The position numbers were made by a program, and so were the translations under genes. A stretch of 50,021 nucleotides of DNA from a virus. The stretch spans positions 1-50,021 of IMG/VR virus record IMGVR_UViG_3300033153_006092; one strand, given 5' to 3'. The notes beneath the pieces are model-generated. The model was not told where the DNA came from. It saw only the letters and a list, made by a program, of their open reading frames with translations, and searched no databases. Positions 24,781-33,442 of the stretch are shown here, piece after piece. The first letter of the stretch is position 1. Each line of letters opens with the position of its first letter.

Positions 24781-27759
24781 CTAAAATTCATCTTTTTCAT
24801 CACCTAAAACTTCTGTGGCAGTTTTCAATGACGGCAGATTATCTGCCGGTAACAATGTTTCAATAAAACTTACACCAATAGGTGTTTTTCTATAAGCCGA
24901 TGTAGCTGTAGACTCCAATAATTTCTTACCAGCTAACCAACTTAAACTTTCACGAACATCTTTATCATCCATAGTATTCAATGTCGCTGATATTTCTTTT
25001 GCCTTTATATAAACAGACAACATCAATGCGCTACCTATACGTTCCCAATCATACGGGTATCTATTCTTAAACTGTGTTACTATTTCAGCCATTTGTTCTG
25101 GTGTATAAGCATATTTGGCATAAGCAACAGAATAACCAAAATAATTCATAGCTTCATCACTATATACCTCATTCAAGAAATCATAAGTATATTTAACAGC
25201 TTCATCGGTAACAATAAGTTTATCACCATCTCTGCTATCCATACGAGCCGCCGCCGCTATACTAAATTTTGCTAACTTGAAACGAAAATCACCTGGCTCA
25301 ATTAGTGGTACAGCAGGTATATATTCTTGGCACATACTATTGGATAAAGCTAGTATGGTTTGCTCAACAGATTTTTCAATAATAATATCATCCGGTTTCA
25401 AATTCCATACCCATAGCAAATGATTATGGCATACTTCACCAGAGTATATATCATTATAGACTTTTAGTTCATCTATATCGGCATTTATTATACTATCATC
25501 TACCTGTCCGCTGGCTACTCCAACAGCGGCAGTGAACCGCCTAACGTCCTGTCTTTGTCTTATCAAATCATTAATCGCCATAACAGGAAAACCATAACTT
25601 TTCATAGTTTTACGACCAACTGCATTAGTTATCCATATCATTCTGGTTTGGGCATTAGCTTGACCAAATACCGTTTGTGTTACTACAACTTTACCACTTG
25701 AACGTACATCGGTCAACTCACTAAAATTACCTGATTTAATTAAAGAGTCTAATTCATCAACGGCTACTAACCTTCCATTATATCTAGGAATAACACCCCA
25801 TACTATATAAGGTTGTTCTTTCCCTGTCATTGGTATAGTGTATGTTAATCCAGTTCTCTTGGCTGATTCACCAGACACCTTTATCCCTAAATTATACAAC
25901 TCCATTAAAGATTCTACAATTTTGCTTTTGCCCTGACCAGTGTCACCTATTATTAATAAATCTATCCATCCGTTAACAAGTTCCCTTTGAAACCAAAACT
26001 TGTTGACAGAATGAAATGCAAGATCAACCATTTTAATTAGTAATGACCTACCCCATACTCTAATATGATTATAGGCAAATGTGTCAACAATATGGTTATG
26101 CTTTATAGCATAAGTTTGACCATCCACTGGTCTAAATATTTTCGATTGTTCTTTCATCTCGTCGGTAAAAACAAAGCTGGATAGAGTATCTTTAAGTGGC
26201 TCTGCTTTATCTAATACTAACCGTTTTTTCATTGTCTTATCATTGATATGCAAATAGCCACTAAATGTATAGCTTGTATTAGGTAGTAATCCAAACCCTA
26301 AATAATATGCTTGTTGCCTTATATATCTATCTTCCCTCTCAAAACTATTTGTTACTAATGGCGCTAACATTATAGTCTCACAATTCTTTTGTGTAATCTT
26401 ATATCGCCATGATGTACAAGACCTTTGACCTGGCAAATGTAACATAGATATAATTCTATTCTTGGTAGAAGCAACCGAAGGCTCAAGCCATGTTAATATA
26501 TTCTTAGTCTTGGCTGTTAACTTTACAGTTATACCATCTTTACATTCATTCAATGGACACCCTTCGCATCTATTTATACCTGACTGATCACACCAAACTT
26601 CTATTTCATCCGGTACAGCTATAGTATCATCATTTCTGCCAATAGCCTCGGCATTTATGTATAACCTTTTACCTTGATTTTCTATGTCGAAGGCATTGAA
26701 TAATGTTACTTCAACTTTTTGCTCTAATTTCTCTTGGCACTCTGGTGTACAAATATTTTCCAAACCAGGTATCTGTAGCATACCTCCACAACTAAAGCCG
26801 TACTGTTTACCAGAAAAAACTGTACCTGTTACATATCTAACTTGCTTTCTTAAACTACCTATATCAACTAAACCATCCCTTGTTAAAGTATGCGTGACCT
26901 CTGGTTTAATATTTTCAATCCAGCTATACAACAATGGTCGAGTTTCTTCTATAGAAAGGTTTTGTGATTTGAAATAGGCGGCTAATCTATACATAACCAT
27001 ATTAACTGTACCTAATTCAAACACACCGGCTTCTAATAAAGCCTTGACACACTCTGGCGGCTCGTCAAAATTTACTTCAACGGCTTCCCATGTTTCTGAT
27101 ATATTATATCTTTCTAATTGTTTTTCGGCAACATGGTATATATTAGATAAGTTCTCTAAAGACCTGTCTGGTAATACATAAGACGGTTCCTGCTCTACCT
27201 TAGCCGCCTCCTTTATCTGCTCTAATGTCAGGTTAAATAACTCCTCTGGCAGTAAAGGGGTTTTATATAAACCTGTATCACCATGTATAGTACCGGGAAC
27301 ACGCCACATTCTACGGTGGCTATATACAGTCTCATCTAGGGTATTAAGGTTTAATTCCTTTTTAATCTTACGGGCAACCTGTCTCCATACTTGTGAGACA
27401 TTAACAGCAGGTTTTATTCCAAACATCTTTTCTGGTATAACTATATGGAAACCTTTTTTACCTGAAAAATGTATCTGTATAAATTTGCCAGCTACACCCT
27501 GATTTATCCACCATTCTACCATCTTTCTGGCGTCATTTAATGCACCTTCGCCATCAAAATCAGCATAGAATGGCGCAATAACTGGTTCATCATCGGCTTC
27601 TTCGGCTGATGAAAAGGTCTGGATTGTAGTAAAAATGTGTCTCGACTTGGCTTCCTTTGCCTTCTCTATCCAGACCTCTACCTGTGGCAATGTCATTCTG
27701 TCCCAGTGCTTTCTTCTTTTGCCCTCTTGAGTAACCCTTTGCACATCTTTGTAAAGCAT
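24781..27759 (-). CDS. PrimPol (archaeo-eukaryotic primase) fused to MCM-like helicase
   Basis: The product is 992 aa. The N-terminal third is an AEP primase: YADFDGEG (Asp67, Asp69), HFSGKKGFHIVIP (98-109), LDETVYSHRRMWRVPGTIHGDTG (Asp142, Arg153). A cysteine-rich zone lies near residue 395 (CDQSGINRCEGCPLNEC). The C-terminal part is an AAA+ helicase with Walker A GDTGQGKSK (605-613), GESAKRTGLTYTIP, Walker B RLVAVDELD (Asp668, Glu669) and sensor-like RMIWITNAVG, the order seen in MCM proteins. It would prime and unwind the phage origin. AAGGGG precedes the ATG. No phage DNA polymerase was found, so the host enzyme probably extends. Confidence 0.85.
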   Translation of the reverse strand: MLYKDVQRVTQEGKRRKHWDRMTLPQVEVWIEKAKEAKSRHIFTTIQTFSSAEEADDEPVIAPFYADFDGEGALNDARKMVEWWINQGVAGKFIQIHFSGKKGFHIVIPEKMFGIKPAVNVSQVWRQVARKIKKELNLNTLDETVYSHRRMWRVPGTIHGDTGLYKTPLLPEELFNLTLEQIKEAAKVEQEPSYVLPDRSLENLSNIYHVAEKQLERYNISETWEAVEVNFDEPPECVKALLEAGVFELGTVNMVMYRLAAYFKSQNLSIEETRPLLYSWIENIKPEVTHTLTRDGLVDIGSLRKQVRYVTGTVFSGKQYGFSCGGMLQIPGLENICTPECQEKLEQKVEVTLFNAFDIENQGKRLYINAEAIGRNDDTIAVPDEIEVWCDQSGINRCEGCPLNECKDGITVKLTAKTKNILTWLEPSVASTKNRIISMLHLPGQRSCTSWRYKITQKNCETIMLAPLVTNSFEREDRYIRQQAYYLGFGLLPNTSYTFSGYLHINDKTMKKRLVLDKAEPLKDTLSSFVFTDEMKEQSKIFRPVDGQTYAIKHNHIVDTFAYNHIRVWGRSLLIKMVDLAFHSVNKFWFQRELVNGWIDLLIIGDTGQGKSKIVESLMELYNLGIKVSGESAKRTGLTYTIPMTGKEQPYIVWGVIPRYNGRLVAVDELDSLIKSGNFSELTDVRSSGKVVVTQTVFGQANAQTRMIWITNAVGRKTMKSYGFPVMAINDLIRQRQDVRRFTAAVGVASGQVDDSIINADIDELKVYNDIYSGEVCHNHLLWVWNLKPDDIIIEKSVEQTILALSNSMCQEYIPAVPLIEPGDFRFKLAKFSIAAAARMDSRDGDKLIVTDEAVKYTYDFLNEVYSDEAMNYFGYSVAYAKYAYTPEQMAEIVTQFKNRYPYDWERIGSALMLSVYIKAKEISATLNTMDDKDVRESLSWLAGKKLLESTATSAYRKTPIGVSFIETLLPADNLPSLKTATEVLGDEKDEF

Positions 27760-27982
27760 AGACTTTACCCCTTCTTATAGCACTAAGGGAGCAGATAAAA
27801 TCCCGGCGACAACTTTCTCGGCAGGTATGGTATTCATGAATTTCATTATACATATCGCCGTATTCGTTATCCCAGCATTTTCCGCACTCTCCATCTGTTA
27901 CATAATCTAACAACCTGAGACAAAATTTAGGCGTTCGACTTTGCTTCGGTAACAAGAGGGTCGTTTTCTTCATCTTCTTCAA
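27590..27982 (-). CDS. Cysteine-rich protein overlapping primase start
   Basis: The frame codes 130 aa. The part outside other genes (27760-27926) carries a Cys pattern (FCLRLLDYV, ECGKCWDNEY, YHTCRESCRRDFICSL) that looks like a zinc domain. The remaining 57 residues run out of frame through the first 170 bases of the primase gene and are basic low-complexity sequence, which could be a genuine overlap or an accidental extension. The start lies inside the previous gene. It is probably real at its N-terminus; function unknown. Confidence 0.45.
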   Translation of the reverse strand: MKKMKKTTLLLPKQSRTPKFCLRLLDYVTDGECGKCWDNEYGDMYNEIHEYHTCRESCRRDFICSLSAIRRGKVYALQRCAKGYSRGQKKKALGQNDIATGRGLDREGKGSQVETHFYYNPDLFISRRSR

Positions 27983-28262
27983 CCTCCACTTCTTTTACTA
28001 TAGAAACAGCACTATTTGTGAAGAGGTCATCATAATATTTCGTATGGTGCAATTCTTCAAACCGTGCTTTGAGCATATTCAAATTTCCTATAGTCTTAAA
28101 TTCTTTCACCAAAAAATCTGATAGAATTTGGTTTAAGGCTTCTCTCTCTGACATGCCTACTAATGGTGCATAGTTTTTCAATAAGTATCTAACCTGTTTA
28201 GGAATTGCGTGACTCATATTTTCAATTACAACATCTTTTCTCATTCTTGAATTTTTAGCCAA
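27927..28262 (-). CDS. Small acidic-tailed protein, TTG start
   Basis: The product is 111 aa. A helical N-terminal half (MAKNSRMRKDVVIENMSHAI, YLLKNYAPLVGMSEREALNQIL) resembles small DNA-binding or regulatory proteins; the C-terminus is strongly acidic (VEVEEDEENDP). TTG at 28262 is the likely start because AAGGAG lies eight bases upstream; ATG 28244 is an alternative without that signal. Not assigned to a family. It precedes the Cys-rich and primase genes and may assist replication. Confidence 0.5.
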   Translation of the reverse strand: MAKNSRMRKDVVIENMSHAIPKQVRYLLKNYAPLVGMSEREALNQILSDFLVKEFKTIGNLNMLKARFEELHHTKYYDDLFTNSAVSIVKEVEVEEDEENDPLVTEAKSNA

Positions 28263-28286
28263 TTTTATTTTCTCCTTTTACCTCTA

Positions 28287-29174
28287 CTAAAATATTGTCA
28301 ACTGATGACCAACATTAACTAACATTTTATTCTTCCATAACACTTCGGTTCGTTTATAATCTTTCTTCAATGCACCTGCACCATGGACTACAGATGCTTG
28401 ACATACGGTATCTATTTCAGTAACTTCCCAACCTTCATGCTCTTCAAAAAAGTTATCGTATGTAGCATTATGGTAACCACTCAACAGCACATACCCTTTA
28501 AGATTATGTAATACTTCTAGTAATTCTTTATGTTCACCCCGTGACATTTCTATTCTATAACCAGACTTCACTTCTTTGCCACGCTTAGTATTAGTTCTTT
28601 CTCTACTTTCATGTATATAAGGCGGGTCTGCATATATAAAAGTGTACGGTGTATCATACTTCTGTAAACATTTAACGGCGGGACTATGCTCTATTTGTAT
28701 ACTTCTTAGCCGTTCTACACATTGTGGCAATCTGGCAACAGCAGACAGCCAATTTCTAACAGCATCAGTTGTTCTACCGTGACTCCAACCACCTTTCAAA
28801 TCTCCAGACATAGATTGCCTAGAACGTATAAAAAATTCTACCGCCCATCGCATTTTCTTATCTATTATCTCATGAGTAGGCCATAATTTTAATATCTCTT
28901 TAGCATCCATATATTCTTCTCTGCTATATGGTAGCAGATTAACCAGTTTAATAAATTTATCACCATCATCTCGAAGTACTCTATAAAAGTTTACGATTAA
29001 ACTATCCCAATCATTTAGAATTTCTAACTTGGTAGGTGGCAACGCAAAGAACATTGATGCACCGCCAGCAAATGGCTCTAAATATATATCATACAATTCC
29101 TTCGGCGGAATATGCTCTAACAATTTGCCGGTTAAATGACCTTTCCCACCAAACCACCTCAACGGGCTATTCAT
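28287..29174 (-). CDS. dam: D12-class adenine-N6 DNA methyltransferase (Dam-like)
   Basis: The product is 295 aa. Motif order is that of D12 methylases: RWFGGKGHL (6-14), YLEPFAGGASMFF (31-43, SAM binding), and catalytic DPPY at 183-186 (IYADPPYIHES). It methylates adenine, commonly in GATC, although the site cannot be read from the sequence. No restriction partner is nearby, so it is an orphan methylase that may protect phage DNA or mark it for replication. Its product runs the usual length. GGGGT lies six bases before the ATG. Confidence 0.9.
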   Translation of the reverse strand: MNSPLRWFGGKGHLTGKLLEHIPPKELYDIYLEPFAGGASMFFALPPTKLEILNDWDSLIVNFYRVLRDDGDKFIKLVNLLPYSREEYMDAKEILKLWPTHEIIDKKMRWAVEFFIRSRQSMSGDLKGGWSHGRTTDAVRNWLSAVARLPQCVERLRSIQIEHSPAVKCLQKYDTPYTFIYADPPYIHESRERTNTKRGKEVKSGYRIEMSRGEHKELLEVLHNLKGYVLLSGYHNATYDNFFEEHEGWEVTEIDTVCQASVVHGAGALKKDYKRTEVLWKNKMLVNVGHQLTIF

Positions 29175-29252
29175 TGGATTACCCCTAGTTTAATTTGTTT
29201 TTTTTCTCTTGATATTATAATCTTCATATCAAATCCTATGTGTCTAGAATAG

Positions 29253-29317
29253 CTGTGGGACGTAAAAAATGTAGAATATGACTACTTCTATACACTCAAA
29301 TTTTCAACGTCCCACAG
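29253..29317. repeat. 11-bp inverted repeat before Dam gene
   Basis: CTGTGGGACGT (29253-29263) is matched by ACGTCCCACAG (29307-29317), separated by 43 bases, within the 152-bp gap between the Dam gene and the gene at 29327-29662. The perfect arms could form a long hairpin, an operator or a replication/recombination site. No T-run follows in either direction, so it is not a standard terminator. Confidence 0.6.
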
Positions 29318-29326
29318 ACGCTCTTG

Positions 29327-29662
29327 TTATTGACAGTCCGCAGAATGTTTTTTGACATCCTGCGGAGTCATAGTACCTGACATAGATTCGCTAGGTTTAG
29401 TAGGTATAACATACACTCTATATTGAACCGTGTGGTTATACTCTTTCAATATGGCTATAGCTGCATATATCTCTACATACAACCCTTTCAATGTTGCCTT
29501 CTCACATTTAGACAACGTGGGTTTTCCTTTAGTTTTTTCTAACCTCCTTTCTATATCTTCTTGCATTAAAGACAACCAATTGCTAAAGTCAGCCACTTTT
29601 ACAAGCTGATGTTTAATCATTTCCTCTTTCGGGCAATCAATTCCTATGTCATGTCCGTCCAT
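29327..29662 (-). CDS. Unknown helical protein
   Basis: The product is 111 aa, mostly helical (LSLMQEDIERRLEKTKGKP, YVEIYAAIAILKEYN), ending in a Pro/Ser/Thr-rich tail. No motif is recognised. It is followed on its 3' side by the 152-bp gap carrying an inverted repeat, so a transcript end or processing site may lie there. Early gene of unknown role. Confidence 0.5.
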   Translation of the reverse strand: MDGHDIGIDCPKEEMIKHQLVKVADFSNWLSLMQEDIERRLEKTKGKPTLSKCEKATLKGLYVEIYAAIAILKEYNHTVQYRVYVIPTKPSESMSGTMTPQDVKKHSADCQ

Positions 29663-29679
29663 GTTTGCTTCACTCCTTA

Positions 29680-30486
29680 CTAAAAGTTATCAGCCTCTTC
29701 GGCTTCCTTATCATCAAATTCGACTTCTTTCTCTAACGACAGGTTAAGAAATTCAGCACGAAGTGCCTTAGCATACATTACATCTTGACCCTGGTATAAA
29801 ACTATCTTTGCTAAAGGTGCTAACATTTCACTGGTCACCGGGTCACCAGCAGTAAATTTGCAAATACAGTAATCAAAATTACCAGTCTGTTCGATCAAAG
29901 AGAAGTTGGTGACCACCATAGAATAATGACCATTTACTAGACCAGCCCTATAGTTGCGCCAACTTTTTAGCGATGTAGCTGTAATGGCCATCACAGCGGC
30001 AGAATTCGTTTCCGGGCTATAAAGAAGGAAACGCTGTCCAAGCCTACATTGCTGGCCACGACCTCCTTTGATGTCGCTACCCCATTGGCCCCAAGGACAC
30101 TGTTTGCAGATGTTGCCATTCTGTATTATAGGGCCAACTATCTCTTTCACAGCAGCGGCGGCATCATTTTTTAATGCTTTAGTTAATTCACCAATACCTT
30201 CTTTAAACTCTACTCCCCTACTACCGCATACCGGAAGTGGATCAAAGTAATTCTTGACGGCTTTTTCTTTCTGAGCATTACTGCCGAAAGGCCATAAAGC
30301 CCTAAACTTTTCTATGCCAAGAATAATTGCGTCAAATTCGGTACCATTACCAAATCCGACTGACTGAAATATAGCCGCCTGGTGCTTTATCTTTATGGCC
30401 AGCAACCCGGTTTCGGGTTCTTCATCGGCAGCCTGGTTTAACATATCCTGAACACTTTGTATTTTTGCTGGCAAATTTTCACTCAT
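29680..30486 (-). CDS. Zinc-containing protein with acidic tail, single-strand DNA-binding candidate
   Basis: The product is about 268 aa starting MSENLPAKIQSVQDML. The middle has four cysteines (CKQCPWGQWGSDIKGGRGQQC, then CICKF), suggesting a zinc site, and the last 15 residues are strongly acidic (FDDKEAEEADNF), as in phage single-strand DNA-binding proteins whose tails recruit partners. Its position beside the helicase and primase genes agrees. GGAGGT precedes the ATG at 30486. The family is not recognised, so the binding role is inferred. Confidence 0.5.
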   Translation of the reverse strand: MSENLPAKIQSVQDMLNQAADEEPETGLLAIKIKHQAAIFQSVGFGNGTEFDAIILGIEKFRALWPFGSNAQKEKAVKNYFDPLPVCGSRGVEFKEGIGELTKALKNDAAAAVKEIVGPIIQNGNICKQCPWGQWGSDIKGGRGQQCRLGQRFLLYSPETNSAAVMAITATSLKSWRNYRAGLVNGHYSMVVTNFSLIEQTGNFDYCICKFTAGDPVTSEMLAPLAKIVLYQGQDVMYAKALRAEFLNLSLEKEVEFDDKEAEEADNF

Positions 30487-30994
30487 TATCTTTACCTCCA
30501 AATTCTAACCGCAACTTCTCCATTACGGTCATAGCTGTTGCCCCAAATTCATTGGTCTTGTCACCTTTGTATACTCTTAAAGACCGTACCATCGAAAAGC
30601 CAAGACCGGGTGGCAATACCGCCTCATTTCCATGAGCCTTAACTAAATTACGAACCACATCATCTCGTTCCTTTTTAACTATAACCTCCTTAAGAAACTT
30701 TTCAGCCAGATTGTTATCAAAAATCCATTGCTTAAATAAGGTTTCATCTTCTACTTTGGAATAGATGGTCTTTACCATGCTAATTCTCTGACTATTATCA
30801 GAACAGTTAGCGGTTTGAGTACCTTCGTTATCAAAGGTCTCGGTTATATTTATAGCAAGAGTTTTCAATTCTTTTTTAACCTCCTCTAACTCTCGCTCTA
30901 TCACCTTTTTACGGTTATAAACCAGTATGTATTCATCCGCCATCTGAGCATTTGTCATAATTTGTAGGAAGAACCTTAAATTCCAAATTTTCAT
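30479..30994 (-). CDS. Unknown coiled-coil protein next to helicase
   Basis: The product is up to 171 aa with a coiled coil around residues 27-55 (YNRKKVIERELEEVKKELKTL) and a basic middle. Such proteins beside helicases often help DNA metabolism, but no motif shows it. ATG 30994 has AGGGAG seven bases upstream and would overlap the helicase gene by 62 bases; ATG 30958 is a shorter alternative without a good site. Confidence 0.5.
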   Translation of the reverse strand: MKIWNLRFFLQIMTNAQMADEYILVYNRKKVIERELEEVKKELKTLAINITETFDNEGTQTANCSDNSQRISMVKTIYSKVEDETLFKQWIFDNNLAEKFLKEVIVKKERDDVVRNLVKAHGNEAVLPPGLGFSMVRSLRVYKGDKTNEFGATAMTVMEKLRLEFGGKDNE

Positions 30995-32711
30995 CTATAG
31001 ACTCCCTACATACTAACGGGATTATGGTACTATCTCCTTTCTGGTTAAACCCCGTTATTCTACTTTCTGCTTGGTCATTAGGTTCAAGATAATACATTCT
31101 ATCATAAAAGATAGCAAACTGCGCCGGATTCAAATCATTTCCGGCGGCTACTGACGGGTTCATCAACATTATTTTAGTATTATCTGTAAACCTAAACTTG
31201 TCAACCAATCGAGTTCTATCTTCTGGTTTTACGCTACCATGGACTGATACTATACCATGTTTTTCATATCTGGCGGCTAACATTGCTAACACAGCCTTAA
31301 ACCGACTATAGATAACAACCTTTTTAATGTTATCTAAATAGTCTAACAAAAATTGGTCTATCCATTTGGTTTTTGGGTTACTATCTAACCAATGAGCATA
31401 CCCATGCTGATCATAAAGGAAACCACCTGCCACTTGTGTTAGCTTCTGTAACTTTGGCAAAAAACCGTTTATTTTAATACTAGTCCAGCCATCAGTAGTC
31501 ATCAATTCCGCCCTTAGTAACTCTTGAATATCTTTATGTATCTTAACCTGCTGACTAGTCATATCCAACATCATTGGTGATAATTCTTTACCAAATGTTT
31601 GACCAACATCTTTTCTTAGTGCCCTGATACTAGCTCTGGCTATTCGACTATGTATTTCTTCTAAAGCGCCATGCCTGTAACCAGTCACAAATGAACCATG
31701 AGATCCACTAGATGTCCAGCAATAACTTCCGACAAAATCATCATAGTTTTTGCCGAGTAAATTAGGTACTATCATATTACATGGTCTTGCTACATCAATC
31801 GGCTTATTAGCAACAAAAGTACCAGTTAATCCAAAACAAAACTTGGGTGGATTAGTACCATATATCATAGAACTAATAGCCTGTGTCTGTTTACTAGGAT
31901 TTTTTACCCTTTGTACTTCATCAAGTATTAATCCATAGCTTTTGCCTTCAAGGGCTTTTCTAACATGCTCTATGTCAGCCCTTATACAACTATAGCCTGC
32001 AATCTTAAAGATCGTTGGACTGTTCCACAATTCTATCTTTTTGGCTTTATTGCCTTCTACCACCGTTGACAAAAGTTCAACTTGCCGATTTGTAAATTTA
32101 CTAAGTTCATGTAACCAATTAAATTTAATAGAATTCGGACAAGCCACAATAATAGTATCTACCCCATCTTCTTTATTCTCAAGTTGCTTTAGAAAACTAG
32201 CATAAGCATAAATGATAGTTGGTGGGGTTTTGCCTGTTCGCATTTCTCCGAGGTTAAATCCATACCCTAATACAATATAAAGGGCAAGGGCTTGTAGTTG
32301 ATGATTTTCTAACTTTGGTTCAAAATCATTTGGCTCTAAATCCCAATCCCTGATAACCGCATTGATTACAACCATATCCTGTTCTTTAATACATTTAATG
32401 GAATGTAGTTTATCCTTAGACTCCAACAACCATTGTCTAAGTTCAGGGTCATTCTCAATTTTTCGCATTATTGGTGCAACTAATTCCTTATTGTCAGATA
32501 AGAATAGTTTTGACACCAATAATGGAGACATTTGGTACGTAAAGTTACGGTATAACACATCGTCAACCTCTTTATATGGATTTCTATATTGGTATCGGTA
32601 AGTAAAACCTGCTTCTCGCATTTTGTAGTCTGGGTGCTGTTGGTATACAGCTACTACCAAATTGCTTTGTCGTGGGTTTACTTGTACCTTTGCTACCTTA
32701 ATGACTTCCAT
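30933..32711 (-). CDS. SNF2-family DNA helicase
   Basis: The product is 592 aa. Superfamily 2 motifs are in order: ENHQLQALAL (Q motif, about 135-144), Walker A GEMRTGKT (155-162), DEVQ box in LILDEVQRVKN (261-271), LTGT (295-298) and QAESRITGFNQKG near the C-terminus (motif VI). SNF2-like proteins in phages remodel or unwind DNA during replication or repair. AAAGGAT precedes the ATG. It overlaps the coiled-coil gene after it. Confidence 0.85.
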   Translation of the reverse strand: MEVIKVAKVQVNPRQSNLVVAVYQQHPDYKMREAGFTYRYQYRNPYKEVDDVLYRNFTYQMSPLLVSKLFLSDNKELVAPIMRKIENDPELRQWLLESKDKLHSIKCIKEQDMVVINAVIRDWDLEPNDFEPKLENHQLQALALYIVLGYGFNLGEMRTGKTPPTIIYAYASFLKQLENKEDGVDTIIVACPNSIKFNWLHELSKFTNRQVELLSTVVEGNKAKKIELWNSPTIFKIAGYSCIRADIEHVRKALEGKSYGLILDEVQRVKNPSKQTQAISSMIYGTNPPKFCFGLTGTFVANKPIDVARPCNMIVPNLLGKNYDDFVGSYCWTSSGSHGSFVTGYRHGALEEIHSRIARASIRALRKDVGQTFGKELSPMMLDMTSQQVKIHKDIQELLRAELMTTDGWTSIKINGFLPKLQKLTQVAGGFLYDQHGYAHWLDSNPKTKWIDQFLLDYLDNIKKVVIYSRFKAVLAMLAARYEKHGIVSVHGSVKPEDRTRLVDKFRFTDNTKIMLMNPSVAAGNDLNPAQFAIFYDRMYYLEPNDQAESRITGFNQKGDSTIIPLVCRESIDENLEFKVLPTNYDKCSDGG

Positions 32712-32715
32712 AATT

Positions 32716-33174
32716 TTATCCTTTACTTTTGTGACAGGGCATGTTTGCTCTGCGTCTATCTTGCTCTGCGACTATCAATTTATACTGTGCAATCAATAAT
32801 TTGGTCTGTTCTTCAACCCATTCTTCAAAGTCTAAATGGGCATCATTAAAACCCTTCAACATCATACCACCCTCTTTTTCTGCCTCCTTTCTGTTCTTGT
32901 CGGTAAAAGATTGCGCTTTATCATATAAAACACCATTGCCATTTTCTAATGCAATGTGCCGTCCCTTCATATTCTGGAATTCTATTATTCTAGCACGGTG
33001 ATATGTAACCGAATCTTCATGCTTGCTAGTCACAACTTTAGATAATAATGATACCTCCAATGATATTTGGTCTAATTTAACTTCCATATTCTGTACCATT
33101 GCAAACAAGTTATCAAATGCTGTACCTAACTGGTTTAATTTATCATCTTCACCTAGCAAAATTGGTTTTTCCAT
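32716..33174 (-). CDS. Unknown helical protein ending in a hairpin repeat
   Basis: The product is about 152 aa, starting MEKPILLGEDDKLNQLG, with long helices (FDNLFAMVQNMEVKLDQISLEV) and a C-terminal basic segment. The last residues (AEQDRRRANMPCHKSKG) are encoded by one copy of the hairpin repeat described at 32735-32752, so the repeat seems to have been added to or to have replaced the gene's end. AGGGGG precedes ATG 33174. No family recognised. Confidence 0.5.
   Translation of the reverse strand: MEKPILLGEDDKLNQLGTAFDNLFAMVQNMEVKLDQISLEVSLLSKVVTSKHEDSVTYHRARIIEFQNMKGRHIALENGNGVLYDKAQSFTDKNRKEAEKEGGMMLKGFNDAHLDFEEWVEEQTKLLIAQYKLIVAEQDRRRANMPCHKSKG
32735..32752. repeat. Hairpin repeat copy 1 (stem CAGGGCA/TGCTCTG)
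   Basis: CAGGGCATGTTTGCTCTG folds into a seven-base-pair stem with loop TGTT; one pair is a wobble in this copy. A second half-copy (TTGCTCTGCGAC) follows at 32761-32772. It lies inside the 3' end of the coding sequence 32716-33174. It belongs to a family with copies at 33327, 35313 and 35477, with a related stem at 35668. Confidence 0.7.
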
Positions 33175-33185
33175 TATACTTCCCC

Positions 33186-33374
33186 CTAAATTTGTTTTAG
33201 TTGTTTCGCAACCCATCTGCCTAAATTAGCAGGCAATGGTTTCCCTTCGTTGAAACACTGTACCAATAAATATAGTTGCCGTCTCATGTAACGTATTTGC
33301 CTATTTCTATTGGCTAACTTTTGCGACAGAGCATGTTTGCTCTGCGTCTGTGACAGAATCTGTTTATCAGTCAT
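33186..33374 (-). CDS. Small basic protein carrying a hairpin repeat
   Basis: The product is 62 aa, Arg/Gln/Leu-rich (KLANRNRQIRYMRRQLYLLVQ). Residues about 6-18 (ILSQTQSKHALSQ) are encoded by hairpin copy 2. ATG 33374 is favoured by GGGAG eight bases upstream. The basic helix suggests nucleic-acid binding, but no family is recognised. Confidence 0.5.
   Translation of the reverse strand: MTDKQILSQTQSKHALSQKLANRNRQIRYMRRQLYLLVQCFNEGKPLPANLGRWVAKQLKQI
33327..33344. repeat. Hairpin repeat copy 2 (CAGAGCA/TGCTCTG)
   Basis: CAGAGCATGTTTGCTCTG forms a perfect seven-base-pair stem with loop TGTT, identical at 35313-35330. It lies within the coding sequence 33186-33374. Confidence 0.75.
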
Positions 33375-33442
33375 TGGTTTAACTCCCACCGCTGTTGATG
33401 GCGGTTGTAGCTGCCTACTACAACCGCCATTCGGCTATTCAT
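33371..33442 (-). CDS. Possible 23-aa peptide ahead of 33374 gene
   Basis: The frame reads MNSRMAVVVGSYNRHQQRW and five further codons, ending in TGA that overlaps the next ATG as ATGA. A purine-rich AGAGAGG lies just upstream. The strong hairpin at 33398-33430 lies within it. It may be a leader peptide whose translation affects the downstream gene, or just chance. Confidence 0.3.
   Translation of the reverse strand: MNSRMAVVVGSYNRHQQRWELNQ
33398..33430. repeat. 13-bp perfect hairpin
   Basis: ATGGCGGTTGTAG (33398-33410) pairs with CTACAACCGCCAT (33418-33430) around a seven-base loop, 24 bases before the start of the 33374 gene on the leftward strand. No T-run follows in either direction. 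It could stabilise or regulate the leftward message, for example as an RNase III site. Confidence 0.7.

Noticed and set aside
24781-27759. Archaeal virus origin, suggested by the MCM-like helicase and PrimPol
   Set aside because: Perfect sigma70 promoters and a peptidoglycan M15 endolysin argue for a bacterial host.
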